From assembly GCA_002423435.1 (NCBI GenBank), contig DIWE01000008.1, positions 83,329-147,328 of the forward strand: 64,000 nt of DNA, in the 5' to 3' direction. Position numbers and translations under genes: made by a program. Under the pieces are notes generated by a model. It saw nothing but the letters and a program-made list of their open reading frames with translations, did no database searches and was not told where the DNA came from. Below are positions 16,091 through 24,818 of the stretch, piece after piece. Position 1 is the stretch's first letter, and the number at the start of each line of letters is the position of its first letter. This stretch comes from Clostridiales bacterium UBA6114 (lineage in GTDB: Bacteria; Bacillota; Clostridia; Oscillospirales; Butyricicoccaceae).

Positions 16091-16639
16091 TTATTCTACC
16101 TTTGTGGCTTTGAATGGCCTTAATTCTCCTGATAATACGCCGAAGAGCTCCGTAACAAGCTCATACCCCATCAATATGCTGCCGACGATCGGCGCGCTGA
16201 ACAGATAGACCCCCGGAATACGCATGGTGGTGGACTTGAATACCTGGTTTATGGCCAACAGCCTGAATCCGTAAAAAATAATAACCGCGAGAACGATCGC
16301 CATCATTATGCAAATGAGATAATAAAGCGCGAGCCTCGCCTTTTTGCCAAGCCGGTTGTAAATAAAATCGACCGATACCATATACCCTTCCTTCAAGCAC
16401 ATGCCGACGCAAAGATAAGTGATCCAGACGAGCGCATACCGGGCCAGCTCGTCGGTAAACGTAAATGTGAACGGGAGCTTAAACAAGGTTTGTTTGACCA
16501 AAATGTACCGATAGATGACCTGCAGGAATACGGATGAAAAGCATATGACAACCAAAATGGCAACAAGAGCTTCCAGGATTTTGGTTGCCACATTGGAGCC
16601 CTTGTTTAACGCAAAATAAATCCTTCGGATTAAATCCAT
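16091..16639 (-). CDS. dctQ: TRAP transporter small permease (DctQ family)
   Basis: 182 residues with four predicted membrane helices. ELARYALVWITYLCVGMCLKEG matches the conserved DctQ core (E-x-AR-x2-x-W...G), and VDFIYNRLGKKARLALYYL follows. It partners the DctM-type permease to make the membrane part of the TRAP system. It lies 78 bp downstream of the binding protein gene in the same operon. Confidence 0.85.
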   Translation of the reverse strand: MDLIRRIYFALNKGSNVATKILEALVAILVVICFSSVFLQVIYRYILVKQTLFKLPFTFTFTDELARYALVWITYLCVGMCLKEGYMVSVDFIYNRLGKKARLALYYLICIMMAIVLAVIIFYGFRLLAINQVFKSTTMRIPGVYLFSAPIVGSILMGYELVTELFGVLSGELRPFKATKVE

Positions 16640-16717
16640 GGCTCATTCTCCTGTCGGAATTTGCCGTATGCGGCAGCGGTCTCTCCGATACCGCATACGG
16701 CTTTTGTGTTTACATTC

Positions 16718-17791
16718 TTATTTCTTCGCCCTGTAATCGTCCAGGACCTTCTTAAGTCCGTCGACCGTCTCATCGCCGATCTGCGATCTGACATACTCCT
16801 CGCACGGACCGAGAACGGTGTTCTGCCAGTCGGCCTTCTCCTGCTCGGTCGGCTGGTAAACCGTCATGCCAAAGTCCTTTAAGATCTGAACGCCGTTTGT
16901 GTTGCGGTCGGTAATGACCTTTACCGCCTCGGCAATGGCGGCGTCGTTTGCGTCGCTTAAGACCTGCTGAAGCTCGGCCGGCAGGGAGTCATAGAAGGAG
17001 CCGCTCATCATGATGCCGGTGATGCCGGCGGCGTGCTCGTCCAAAACCAGATACTTCTGAACCTCGTAGGTCTTGTCCTGAATGATATTGTTGACCGCGT
17101 TTTCCTGTCCGTCTACAACGCCGTTTTGCATCGCGACATACATCTCGGAGCCCGGCATCGGGACCGCATGTCCGCCCAGCGTCTCAACCATCTTGATGTA
17201 AACCGGGCTGTCCATTACGCGGAAGGTAACGCCCTTGGCGTCCTGATAGGTCTTCAGTTCCTTGTTGCTTGTCGTAAAGCAGCGGAAGCCCTTGGAATGC
17301 GCGCCTAGGATTTGGATTCTGCTGGCGTCCTTCGCCTTGTCAAAGAAGGCCTTTGCCCAGTCGCTTTTTAACACGTTGTTGCACTCTTCGTCGGATTTGA
17401 AAAGTCCCGGTGTGGCGAGCACCATCGCATCGGCAAAATAGCTCGTCATCATGGAAATGTCGTATATGCCCATCTGAACGGTGCCCGACGCGATGCTGCC
17501 GATGACGTCGGCGGCGCTGCCGAGCTGATTGGAGGGATAAATTTCGACCTTGATCGCGCCGTTCGAATTTTCCTCCACGTACTTTTTGAATATGTCGCCG
17601 TACATGATTTCGGCGCTTTCTTCCGGTTTTAACCCGCCCGGGCTATAGGACAACTTGATCGTATAGGTTTTCGCAGGCTCATTCGGCGTGGAGCCCGTCG
17701 GAGCGGCGGTGCCGGGATCGGAGCCGCCGCTGCAAGCTGCAAGCCCGAAGCACAGTGCCAGGCATAGGGTAACGGCCAGAATTTTTTTCAT
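16718..17791 (-). CDS. dctP: TRAP transporter substrate-binding lipoprotein (DctP family)
   Basis: About 357 residues. The start at 17791 gives a lipoprotein signal MKKILAVTLCLALCFGLAACSGG with the Cys of the lipobox LAAC near residue 20; the longer frame is not needed, and an AGGAGGAAAA ribosome site precedes this ATG. The mature part shows DctP features: KLSYSPGG..., VRVMDSPVYIKMVETLGGHAVPMPGSEMY and the QNGVVDGQENAVNN motif near the ligand Arg/Asn. It would bind a sugar acid or dicarboxylate outside the membrane and hand it to DctQM. Confidence 0.9.
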   Translation of the reverse strand: MKKILAVTLCLALCFGLAACSGGSDPGTAAPTGSTPNEPAKTYTIKLSYSPGGLKPEESAEIMYGDIFKKYVEENSNGAIKVEIYPSNQLGSAADVIGSIASGTVQMGIYDISMMTSYFADAMVLATPGLFKSDEECNNVLKSDWAKAFFDKAKDASRIQILGAHSKGFRCFTTSNKELKTYQDAKGVTFRVMDSPVYIKMVETLGGHAVPMPGSEMYVAMQNGVVDGQENAVNNIIQDKTYEVQKYLVLDEHAAGITGIMMSGSFYDSLPAELQQVLSDANDAAIAEAVKVITDRNTNGVQILKDFGMTVYQPTEQEKADWQNTVLGPCEEYVRSQIGDETVDGLKKVLDDYRAKK

Positions 17792-17852
17792 TTTTTTCCT
17801 CCTCAAATAATTTTTGTTCATTGTGACTGACTTATTTAATATAATGAACGCC

Positions 17853-17882
17853 ATCCACAATGACTTATCATTAGTTGTGGAT
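17853..17882. promoter_or_regulatory. Inverted repeat between the GntR regulator and dctP genes
   Basis: ATCCACAA and TTGTGGAT pair perfectly across 14 nt, 62 bp upstream of the dctP start and just after the GntR stop. TTGTGG/CCACAA arms could be an operator for the adjacent GntR regulator or a small intergenic stem. Confidence 0.45.
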
Positions 17883-17887
17883 TTCAT

Positions 17888-18610
17888 TCATATATTATCT
17901 GCCGCAGTGCTTTCGTTTAAGCTTCTCGACGCCTCCAAATCCTCGCATACCTTCTCAAGATGCAGCCGCATCTCCTCCTCGGCAAGCTCGCTGTCTTTGG
18001 ATATGATCGCCTCGAGGATGGCGGTATGGGGCCCTATCGCGTTTTGCATATTCTGCCGGATTCGGAAGGTGCGGTTTCGAAAGCTTTCAAAGTATCCGCT
18101 GATCTGTCTGTTGATGTTGATCAGGAGCTTATTTTTTGAGCATCCGACGATGGTATTGTGGAACCGTTCGTCCAGCATGGTGACCTGCGCGGAATCATTT
18201 TTCCGGATTGCATCGAGAAAGTCCCGGTGGATCTGGCGAAGCTGCCGCACGTCCGCGTCGGTCAGCTGCCGGATGGCAAGACGGACGCCGAGAGCCTCGA
18301 TCGCCGTGCGGACCTCGATAAAATCCTTGATCTCGAGCTCGTGCTCGACAAGCCAATCGATGGCTTCATTCAGGCTGTTGCCCTTGATGCTCCCGACATA
18401 GGCGCCCTTCCCCGGCTTCATTTCGACAAAGCCCTTTGCCTGGAGAATCCGAAACGCCTCTCTCAGGGTTGAACGGCCGACCTCGAGCTGTTCGCAGAAT
18501 TCCCGTTCCGTCGGCAGCTTGTCCCCCTCGTTTACTTTTCCGGACAGGATATACTCTTTGACACTGTCCACCACCTGTTGCACGACAGGCATCCGGTTGA
18601 TTGATTGCAT
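17888..18610 (-). CDS. GntR-family regulator, FadR/FCD subfamily
   Basis: About 240 residues. The N-terminal winged helix reads LPTEREFCEQLEVGRSTLREAFRILQAKGFVEMKPGKGAYVG. The C-terminal all-helical FCD domain includes the metal-binding style segment LDERFHNTIVGCSKN. FCD members usually sense sugar acids or small carboxylates. A GGGGG sequence 8 nt upstream supports the start at 18610 among several in-frame ATGs. It is the first gene of the TRAP/IolB-like operon and probably represses it. Confidence 0.88.
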   Translation of the reverse strand: MQSINRMPVVQQVVDSVKEYILSGKVNEGDKLPTEREFCEQLEVGRSTLREAFRILQAKGFVEMKPGKGAYVGSIKGNSLNEAIDWLVEHELEIKDFIEVRTAIEALGVRLAIRQLTDADVRQLRQIHRDFLDAIRKNDSAQVTMLDERFHNTIVGCSKNKLLININRQISGYFESFRNRTFRIRQNMQNAIGPHTAILEAIISKDSELAEEEMRLHLEKVCEDLEASRSLNESTAADNI

Positions 18611-18771
18611 ATGTTCAGCCCCCACATTAATTTCTTGCATCCCAGACATCGATGGACGATTGTCTGATAACATAATCATATTAACATGGCTGTTTTTTCT
18701 CGTCAATCGATCGTGCGCCCCTTTAGCTTGTCAAGCAGTGCCAAAGTCTGGGGAAACAATTTGAAAAGGTT

Positions 18772-19725
18772 TTATGCGCGGCGGTTTTGCGGGTCTTTTC
18801 CCTGAAAAACGTCAATGACTGCCGTTGCGGTGGCGAGTCCGGTATCCCGGTAATTCTCATAGGTCTCCCCCGCGGAATGCGGCGTGCAGATGTAATTCGG
18901 GAACTGGAAGAGCGGATAGTCGGGCGTCACCGGCTCCGACTCAAAGACGTCGCTTGCCATTCCGGCGAGCTTTCCGCTTTTAAGCGCCTCGCAGACGGCC
19001 TTCTCGTCGACGAGCGGGCCCCTTGCGGTATTGATGAGATAGGCTCCGTCCTTCATTTTGGCAATGTTTTCGCCGTTTATGATATGATAGGTCTCCTGAA
19101 TGCTCGGCAGATGGATCAGAACGTAGTCGCTGTTTTTAAGGACGTCCTCAAAGCTCGTCATTTTGACACCCAGCGCCTTTGCCGCCTCTTCGTTCGGATA
19201 CTTGTCAAACGCGATTAAGCTGACGCCGAAGCCGGACATTCTTTTCGCAACGTTCCGGCCGACCGCGCCGAAGCCCAGTATGCCGACCGTTTTGTCGCTC
19301 AGCTCATGGAAAATCGTCCGGGTCCATTTGCCCTGCCGCGTGTCGGCGTTTAACTGCGGGACAGAGCGTATCATGCTGAATAAAAGGGCTATCGTATGCT
19401 CGGCGACGGCCGGTGCGTTGATCCCGGGCGTATTGGCAACGATCACGCCATGCCGTTTTGCCGCTTCAAGGTCGACGGTGTCATATCCCGTCCCGAATCT
19501 GACGATCACCTTGAGCTTGGGAGCGGCCTCAAACATTTCCTCATCCCAGTGCTCGAGGTTTGCGATGACGCCTTCCACATCGCTCGCCGCGTCCTTCAGT
19601 TCCTGCCGGTTGTAAGGCCTGCTTAGCTTGCTGGTTTCGACTTCACAGCCGTAATCCAAAAGTTTCTTGAGCCCCTCTTTGCAGAGCTTCGGATAATTTG
19701 TTGCCGTAACGAGTACTTTTTTCAT
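18772..19725 (-). CDS. D-isomer-specific 2-hydroxyacid dehydrogenase (paralogue A)
   Basis: 317 residues of the phosphoglycerate-dehydrogenase-like family. The NAD-binding motif is GILGFGAVGRNVA, the catalytic Arg is in NTARGPLVDE, the Glu is in DVFESEP and the His is in CTPHSAGE. It interconverts a 2-oxoacid and D-2-hydroxyacid with NAD(P)H. It is collinear and very similar by eye to the next gene (19784-20737), with the same length and the same NRRA ending, so the two are a tandem duplication. Role in sugar-acid catabolism is inferred from neighbours. Confidence 0.9.
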   Translation of the reverse strand: MKKVLVTATNYPKLCKEGLKKLLDYGCEVETSKLSRPYNRQELKDAASDVEGVIANLEHWDEEMFEAAPKLKVIVRFGTGYDTVDLEAAKRHGVIVANTPGINAPAVAEHTIALLFSMIRSVPQLNADTRQGKWTRTIFHELSDKTVGILGFGAVGRNVAKRMSGFGVSLIAFDKYPNEEAAKALGVKMTSFEDVLKNSDYVLIHLPSIQETYHIINGENIAKMKDGAYLINTARGPLVDEKAVCEALKSGKLAGMASDVFESEPVTPDYPLFQFPNYICTPHSAGETYENYRDTGLATATAVIDVFQGKDPQNRRA

Positions 19726-19783
19726 TCTTTTCTACCCCGTCTTATTAGAAATACAATAAAATTTACAGATCGGTTTCAAAAGG

Positions 19784-20737
19784 TCACGCGCGCCGGTTTT
19801 TCGGTTCCTTGCCCTCGAAAACGTCGGTGATCACCGTGGCCGTGGCGAGGCCGGTTTTTTGATGGTTTTCGTAGCTTTCCCCCGCGATATGGGGCGTGCA
19901 GATGTAATTCGGGAGCTTAAAGAGCGGGTTATTTTCCTCAATAGGCTCTACCTCGAAAACATCGCTCGCAAAGCCCGCGACCTTGCCGCTCGTGAGAGCC
20001 CCGGCCATCGCCTTTTCGTCGACGAGAGCTCCCCTCGCGGAGTTTACGATATAGACGCCGTCCTTCATTTTGGCGATCGTTTCGTCGTTGATGATGTGAT
20101 AGGTGTCCGGCAGGTTCGGGAGGTGGATCGAAATATAATCGCTGTTTTTCAGCACGTCCTCAAAGCCGGCCATTTCCACGTTGAGTGCTTTGGCGGCTTC
20201 CAGGTTCGGGAACTTGTCGTATGCGATAAATTTCGCTTCAAAACCGGAGAGCTTTTTCGCGACCGTCTGGCCGATCGCGCCGAAACCGAGGATCCCGATC
20301 GTTTTTCCCCCGATTTCATGGAAAATGGTTCTGGTCCATTTCCCCTGCCGCGCGTCGGCGTTCAGCTGCGGGATCGACCGCGCGATGCTCAAAAGCAGCG
20401 ATATCGCCTGCTCCGCGACCGTCGGGGCATTTAAACCCGGGCAGTTTGTCACAATGACGCCGTGCCGCTTCGCGGCCTCCACGTCGACGGTGTCCATGCC
20501 GGTGCCGTACCGCGCGATCACCTTAAGCTTCGGCGCGGCCCGGAAGGCTCCCTCGTCCCACCGCTCGGAGTCGGCGATCACCGCGTCGACGTCCCCGACG
20601 GCCTCGAGCAGCTCCTCATAGGTGTACGGCCTGCCGTGCGGGTTTTCGATGACTTCAAAGCCGTGCTCAAGAAGCCTGTTTAAGCCGTCCTTGTTGAATC
20701 TTGAATAATTCGCTAGACCGATCAGTACTTTTTTCAA
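19784..20737 (-). CDS. D-isomer-specific 2-hydroxyacid dehydrogenase (paralogue B)
   Basis: 317 residues with GILGFGAIGQTVA for NAD binding and catalytic residues in NSARGALVDE, DVFEVEP and CTPHIAGE. It shares long blocks with the adjacent paralogue, including PQLNADxRQGKWTRTIFHE, and both are ungapped relative to each other. The substrate-pocket N-terminal domain differs more (GRPYTYEELLEAVGDVDAV versus SRPYNRQELKDAASDVEGV), suggesting divergence in substrate. It lies 47 bp downstream of the aldolase gene. Confidence 0.9.
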   Translation of the reverse strand: MKKVLIGLANYSRFNKDGLNRLLEHGFEVIENPHGRPYTYEELLEAVGDVDAVIADSERWDEGAFRAAPKLKVIARYGTGMDTVDVEAAKRHGVIVTNCPGLNAPTVAEQAISLLLSIARSIPQLNADARQGKWTRTIFHEIGGKTIGILGFGAIGQTVAKKLSGFEAKFIAYDKFPNLEAAKALNVEMAGFEDVLKNSDYISIHLPNLPDTYHIINDETIAKMKDGVYIVNSARGALVDEKAMAGALTSGKVAGFASDVFEVEPIEENNPLFKLPNYICTPHIAGESYENHQKTGLATATVITDVFEGKEPKNRRA

Positions 20738-20784
20738 GGCTCAGACCATTCCTTTCCTTCAGTGCACAAAATGATCATGCGCCG

Positions 20785-21582
20785 TTATTTCATCTGCTGC
20801 AGGTACTTGTCGATCGCGTTTTCCTTGATGGACCGGAGCGCGCTCTGGTAGTTGAACATGTCGCTGCCCATGATCAGCATGTTGACTCCCTTGTCGATCA
20901 GCGCCTTTGCGTTTTCAAGCGTCGGCGGAACGGCCGGAGCCATGACGCCGATGGACTTCGGCTTTGCCCTCTTCACGATCTCCCGAAGCGCTTCCTGAAC
21001 CTCGGGCAGATCCATTTTGTAGAAGATCCGGATGTTCTTCGAAAGTGAGAAATCGGCCGGGCCGAAATTGATGGCGTCGATGCCGTCCATGTTCATGATC
21101 TCGTCGATGTTGTCCATAAACTCGAAGTCTTCCGCCATCGGGATGACAAGCTCGGTCTCGTTTGCGTTGTCTATATAGTCGTTTGCGTTGAAGCTGCCGG
21201 CGGAGTAATTCGCGGACCGGACGGTGGCGTCGTAGCCGCGACGCCCCACAGGCGGGAACTTCGCGCCTCTTACGCAGATTTCCATATCCTCTTTTGTTCT
21301 CACATGGGGAATGATAACGCCCTCGGCGCCCATTTCAAGCGCCTTGCGGATCTCGATCTCGTCGGGGCGGGTCACCCTGACAAGCGGGCTTACGCCGGCA
21401 TAACGCGCGGCGAGGATCGTCTCCTTTAAGTCGGTCACCTGCCTCGGCGAATGCTCCGCGTCGATGAACGCGAAATCGAATCCGAAATAGCCGAGCGATT
21501 CAACGATCGCGGGCGCGCCGGTATAGATCGTCATTCCGAACACCGGTCTTTTTTTCATTGTTTCCTTCAACTGATTTTTCAT
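20785..21582 (-). CDS. HpcH/HpaI-family class II aldolase
   Basis: 265 residues with family blocks FAFIDAEHSPRQVTDLKE, RVTRPDEIEIRKALEMGAEGVIIPHV and DAINFGPADFSLS. These enzymes use a divalent metal to cleave 4-hydroxy-2-oxoacids to pyruvate (or a 2-oxoacid) and an aldehyde. Its place next to two 2-hydroxyacid dehydrogenases suggests the oxoacid product is reduced, or that a hydroxyacid is first oxidised, in the same route. The exact substrate is unknown. Confidence 0.85.
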   Translation of the reverse strand: MKNQLKETMKKRPVFGMTIYTGAPAIVESLGYFGFDFAFIDAEHSPRQVTDLKETILAARYAGVSPLVRVTRPDEIEIRKALEMGAEGVIIPHVRTKEDMEICVRGAKFPPVGRRGYDATVRSANYSAGSFNANDYIDNANETELVIPMAEDFEFMDNIDEIMNMDGIDAINFGPADFSLSKNIRIFYKMDLPEVQEALREIVKRAKPKSIGVMAPAVPPTLENAKALIDKGVNMLIMGSDMFNYQSALRSIKENAIDKYLQQMK

Positions 21583-21614
21583 GAAAAACGTCCCTTTCCA
21601 ATCTTTTTATGTTT

Positions 21615-21889
21615 TAAGCATAAGAAGCATATCCGAACCCGCCTCTATGCCCCGCCTTTCGGCGTCTTTCTGCGTTGTTCTCCTCGTCGGGCGCCAGCCC
21701 GCCATCGTCGGCCGCCTTGAAATCCACCAAAAATCGGAGCATAGAGGTCGAAGATTTTTGAGGGAGCAGGATTTTGTCAGTGCAAAGAAAAGTACATTGG
21801 CAATACCGACGTATGGCGATGGGGGTTTTCTGCTTAAGTGGCGGAATCCTGTCCCTCAAAAACGGGTTCGGATATGCCTCTTATGCTTA
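21615..21889. repeat. 275-bp foldable element with 27-bp terminal inverted repeats (MITE-like or structured RNA)
   Basis: The ends 21615-21641 and 21863-21889 are inverted repeats matching at 26 of 27 positions (outer arm begins TAAGCATAAG). Just inside, CCTCTATGC (21642-21650) pairs with GCATAGAGG (21739-21747), and TTTTTGAGGGA (21755-21765) pairs with TCCCTCAAAAA (21852-21862), which directly abuts the right arm. The whole can fold as a three-way junction. It fills the gap between the aldolase and transketolase genes. No credible gene lies inside. A non-autonomous mobile element or a structured transcript are both possible. Confidence 0.65.
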
Positions 21890-21911
21890 TTTATAATAAA
21901 ACAAAAATGAA

Positions 21912-22832
21912 TTACAATTCCAAAACGCTCCTGACAATGTTTTCCGCGGTCAGGCCGTATTCCTTGAGAAGCGCCTCGGGCTTGCCCGACTGGCCGAACC
22001 GGTCCTCGATGCCGACCCTATTAAACCGAAACGCCCCGTTGCCCGCCAGAACGGACGCGACCGCGTCGGAAAGCCCGCCGATCACCGAATGCTCCTCGGC
22101 GACAACCACTTTTTTGCATTTGTTTGCATAGGCAAGGATGGTTTTTTCGTCGAGCGGCTTGATGCTGTAGAGGTTTACGACCGCGACATCCATTCCCTTG
22201 TCCCCAAGCGCCCTCGCCGCCTCGAGCACCTGCTCGACCATGATGCCGCAGGCAAAAATCACCGCGTCGCCGCCGTCTTTCATGACGTTCGAGCCGCCGA
22301 TTGCAAAGTCCATGTCGTCCAGCACAAGGCTCTGCATTCTCGCGAGCCGCAGATAAACGGGGCCTTCCGTCTCGGAAAGCAGCTTTACGGCCTTTTTTGT
22401 CTGGTTTGCGTCGCACGGGGCGATGACCGTCATGTTGGGAATCACGCGCATCAGCGCGATGTCCTCGACCGTCTGGTGGCTGCCGCCGTCCTCGCCCAGC
22501 GTAATGCCGGAATGGGTAAACGCCAGCTTTACATTGAATTTCGGATAGGCAACGCCGTTTCTCACCTGCTCGTACGCCCTGCCCGTGCCGAACATGGCAA
22601 AGGTGCTGACAAAGGGAATAAGCCCCATTGTGCTCAGTCCCGCGGCCATGCCGATCATGTTTTGTTCCGCGATGCCCGCGTTAAAAAACCGGTCCGGGAA
22701 CTTCTTTGCAAACAGCACGGTCATCGTCGCGTGGGCAAGGTCGGCGTCGAGCACGACAATCCTCTCGTTTGTTTCGCCGAGCTCTGTAAGCGTTTCTCCG
22801 TAAGCGGCCCTCATCGATATGTATTCAGCCAT
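21912..22832 (-). CDS. Transketolase C-terminal subunit (split transketolase)
   Basis: 306 residues covering the pyrimidine-binding and C-terminal domains. It has NAGIAEQNMIGMAAGLSTMG, where the Glu activates thiamine diphosphate, followed by AFTHSGITLGEDGGSHQTVEDIALMRVIPNM and EGPVYLRLAR. With the N-terminal subunit encoded 2 bp upstream it forms one transketolase moving a two-carbon ketol unit. Split transketolases in catabolic clusters often act on unusual ketose phosphates rather than in the pentose phosphate core. Confidence 0.92.
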   Translation of the reverse strand: MAEYISMRAAYGETLTELGETNERIVVLDADLAHATMTVLFAKKFPDRFFNAGIAEQNMIGMAAGLSTMGLIPFVSTFAMFGTGRAYEQVRNGVAYPKFNVKLAFTHSGITLGEDGGSHQTVEDIALMRVIPNMTVIAPCDANQTKKAVKLLSETEGPVYLRLARMQSLVLDDMDFAIGGSNVMKDGGDAVIFACGIMVEQVLEAARALGDKGMDVAVVNLYSIKPLDEKTILAYANKCKKVVVAEEHSVIGGLSDAVASVLAGNGAFRFNRVGIEDRFGQSGKPEALLKEYGLTAENIVRSVLEL

Positions 22833-22834
22833 GC

Positions 22835-23641
22835 TCAGCCCTCCAATTCCTTTAATGCCGCAATCCGCTCTTCATTGGAAGGGGCTTTGCCATGCCAGCC
22901 AACCTGGTTTTCCATAAAGGAGACCCCTTTGCCTTTTACGGTTTTTGCAATGATGCACTTCGGTTTACCCGAGGCTTCTGTGTCCAAAGCACCGCGAATC
23001 TGCGCGATGTCGTGGCCGTCGATCTCAAGGCAGTAAAACCCGAACGCCTCAAATTTGGCTTTTAAGCTGCCGAGCGCCATCACCTCGTCGTTTGTGCCGT
23101 CGATCTGCAGCCCGTTGTTGTCAATGATCACCGTCAGATTGTCGAGCTTGAAATGGGCCGCCGCCGTGCAGGCTTCCCAGACCTGACCCTCCTGAAGCTC
23201 TCCGTCGCCCAAAAGCGTGTAAACCTTCGCGTTGCTTTTTTTTATTTTGGCGCCGAGCGCCATCCCGGCGGCGATTGAAATCCCCTGGCCCAGCGAGCCG
23301 GTCGCGGCCTCGATCCCGGGGACCTTCTTGGAATCCGGATGCCCCTGGAGGATGCTGCCGAGCTGCCTGAAGTTTTGAAATTCGCTTTCGCTGAAATACC
23401 CCATGTCCGCTAGCACCGCATAGATCGCGGGAGCGGCGTGGCCCTTTGACAGGATAAAACGGTCTCTGTCCTCTTTTTGGGGATTCTTCGGATCGACATC
23501 CATTTTCGCGTAGTAAAGACACGTTAAGATTTCCACCGTGGAAAGAGAGCCGCCGGGATGTCCCGATCCGGCGTCGGCGATTATATTGATAATCCGGCGC
23601 CGCAGCTTCCTGCACTTTTCCTGAATCTGCGCGTTTTGCAT
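22835..23641 (-). CDS. Transketolase N-terminal subunit (split transketolase)
   Basis: 268 residues with the ThDP-binding domain: DAGSGHPGGSLSTVEILTCLYY, SKGHAAPAIYAVLADMG, GSLGQGISIAAGMALGAK and the ThDP motif GDGELQEGQVWEACTAAAHFKLDN. The catalytic His residues of the family lie in GSGHPG and SKGHAAP. The gene is immediately upstream of the C-terminal half. It is preceded by an AT-rich promoter region containing TGACGTCA (about 23700-23707) and a good GGAGG. Confidence 0.92.
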   Translation of the reverse strand: MQNAQIQEKCRKLRRRIINIIADAGSGHPGGSLSTVEILTCLYYAKMDVDPKNPQKEDRDRFILSKGHAAPAIYAVLADMGYFSESEFQNFRQLGSILQGHPDSKKVPGIEAATGSLGQGISIAAGMALGAKIKKSNAKVYTLLGDGELQEGQVWEACTAAAHFKLDNLTVIIDNNGLQIDGTNDEVMALGSLKAKFEAFGFYCLEIDGHDIAQIRGALDTEASGKPKCIIAKTVKGKGVSFMENQVGWHGKAPSNEERIAALKELEG

Positions 23642-23816
23642 TCATTGGCCTCCTTGTATCTTAAAGCATAGCTATGTCGTATCACCACATCATATTAACT
23701 GACGTCATACAATATTATCACTTTTTTTAACTATATTACATAGTTTCCGGCTTGTCAATCGCATTTATTTTAGTATTATCGCACAAAATATGGCAGGTTT
23801 TTTTGCCGACAGACGA

Positions 23817-24788
23817 TTATGAACGATCCGGCATTTTTATGGAATTCGCGCTTTTTCCCGCAAAGAGGATATCCAGCACATTCTGCGCCGCTATCATGCC
23901 CATCCTTGAAACGGCGTCGATGGTGCTCGCGCCCATGTGAGGGGTCACCGTGACGTTCGGAAGGCTGAGCAAGGGATTTCCGTAAGGCGGCTCTTTTTCC
24001 GTCGCGTCCAGCGCCGCGGCGCCGATCACACCGTTTTTAAGCGCCTCGTACAGGTCCGTTTCGCTCACGATCCCGCCCCTTGCCGCATTAACCAGAACGG
24101 CCGTCTTTTTCATCCTCCGGAATTGCTCCGCTGCGAACAGGTTCCTCGTCTGGTCGTTTAAGGGCGTGTGGATCGTGATGAAATCCGATTCCTTAAGAAG
24201 GGTGTCGAAGTCGACGTACTGCATGTCGTGGGCTTTGGCGAACTCGTCGTCGCGATACTGATCATAGCAGAGGATCTTCATTTCAAAACCCTTCGCGCGC
24301 CGGACGACACCCTTGCCGATTCTTCCCGCGCCGACGACGCCCAGCGTCTTTTTCCACATCTCCACGCCCAGCGGCCGCTGCTCATTGTTGTTTTTGATAC
24401 AGAAATCGATGTAGGACACGTTTCTCGCGGCGGCAAGCATCAGCGCCATCGCCATGTCCGCGACGGAGTCGTCGTTTGCGCCCGGCGTAATGGTGACCGC
24501 GATATTCCTTTCGGAAGCGGCCTTAAGGTCGATCCTGTCGTAGCCGACGCCGTATCTGGATATCACCCTGAGCTTATCCGCGCGCAAAAGTAACGAACGG
24601 TCGTATTCCTCGAGGCCGGCGATCACCGCGTCGGCGACGGGCAGCTGTTCGAAAAGCTTTCTGCGGACTTCTTCCTTGTCGCCGGTGATCCGGACTGTCT
24701 CGCAGCCGCTGGAATTTAGAAGCTCGATCGGGGAATCGTCCGTCTTTGCAAACGATCTGGGGGTGATGAGGACCCTGTATTTCTCCAA
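23817..24788 (-). CDS. D-isomer-specific 2-hydroxyacid dehydrogenase (third in the cluster)
   Basis: 323 residues. The NAD motif is GVVGAGRIGKGVVRRAKGFEMKI, the catalytic Arg is in NAARGGIVSE, the Glu is in DATEKEPP and the His is in VTPHMGAST. It resembles phosphoglycerate dehydrogenase more than the tandem pair does. It is 30 bp downstream of the FGGY kinase gene and likely cotranscribed with it. Probable role: oxidation or reduction of a hydroxyacid intermediate. Confidence 0.88.
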   Translation of the reverse strand: MEKYRVLITPRSFAKTDDSPIELLNSSGCETVRITGDKEEVRRKLFEQLPVADAVIAGLEEYDRSLLLRADKLRVISRYGVGYDRIDLKAASERNIAVTITPGANDDSVADMAMALMLAAARNVSYIDFCIKNNNEQRPLGVEMWKKTLGVVGAGRIGKGVVRRAKGFEMKILCYDQYRDDEFAKAHDMQYVDFDTLLKESDFITIHTPLNDQTRNLFAAEQFRRMKKTAVLVNAARGGIVSETDLYEALKNGVIGAAALDATEKEPPYGNPLLSLPNVTVTPHMGASTIDAVSRMGMIAAQNVLDILFAGKSANSIKMPDRS

Positions 24789-24818
24789 AGCTGAAACCTC
24801 CTGAAAAAGCGTTATGCG

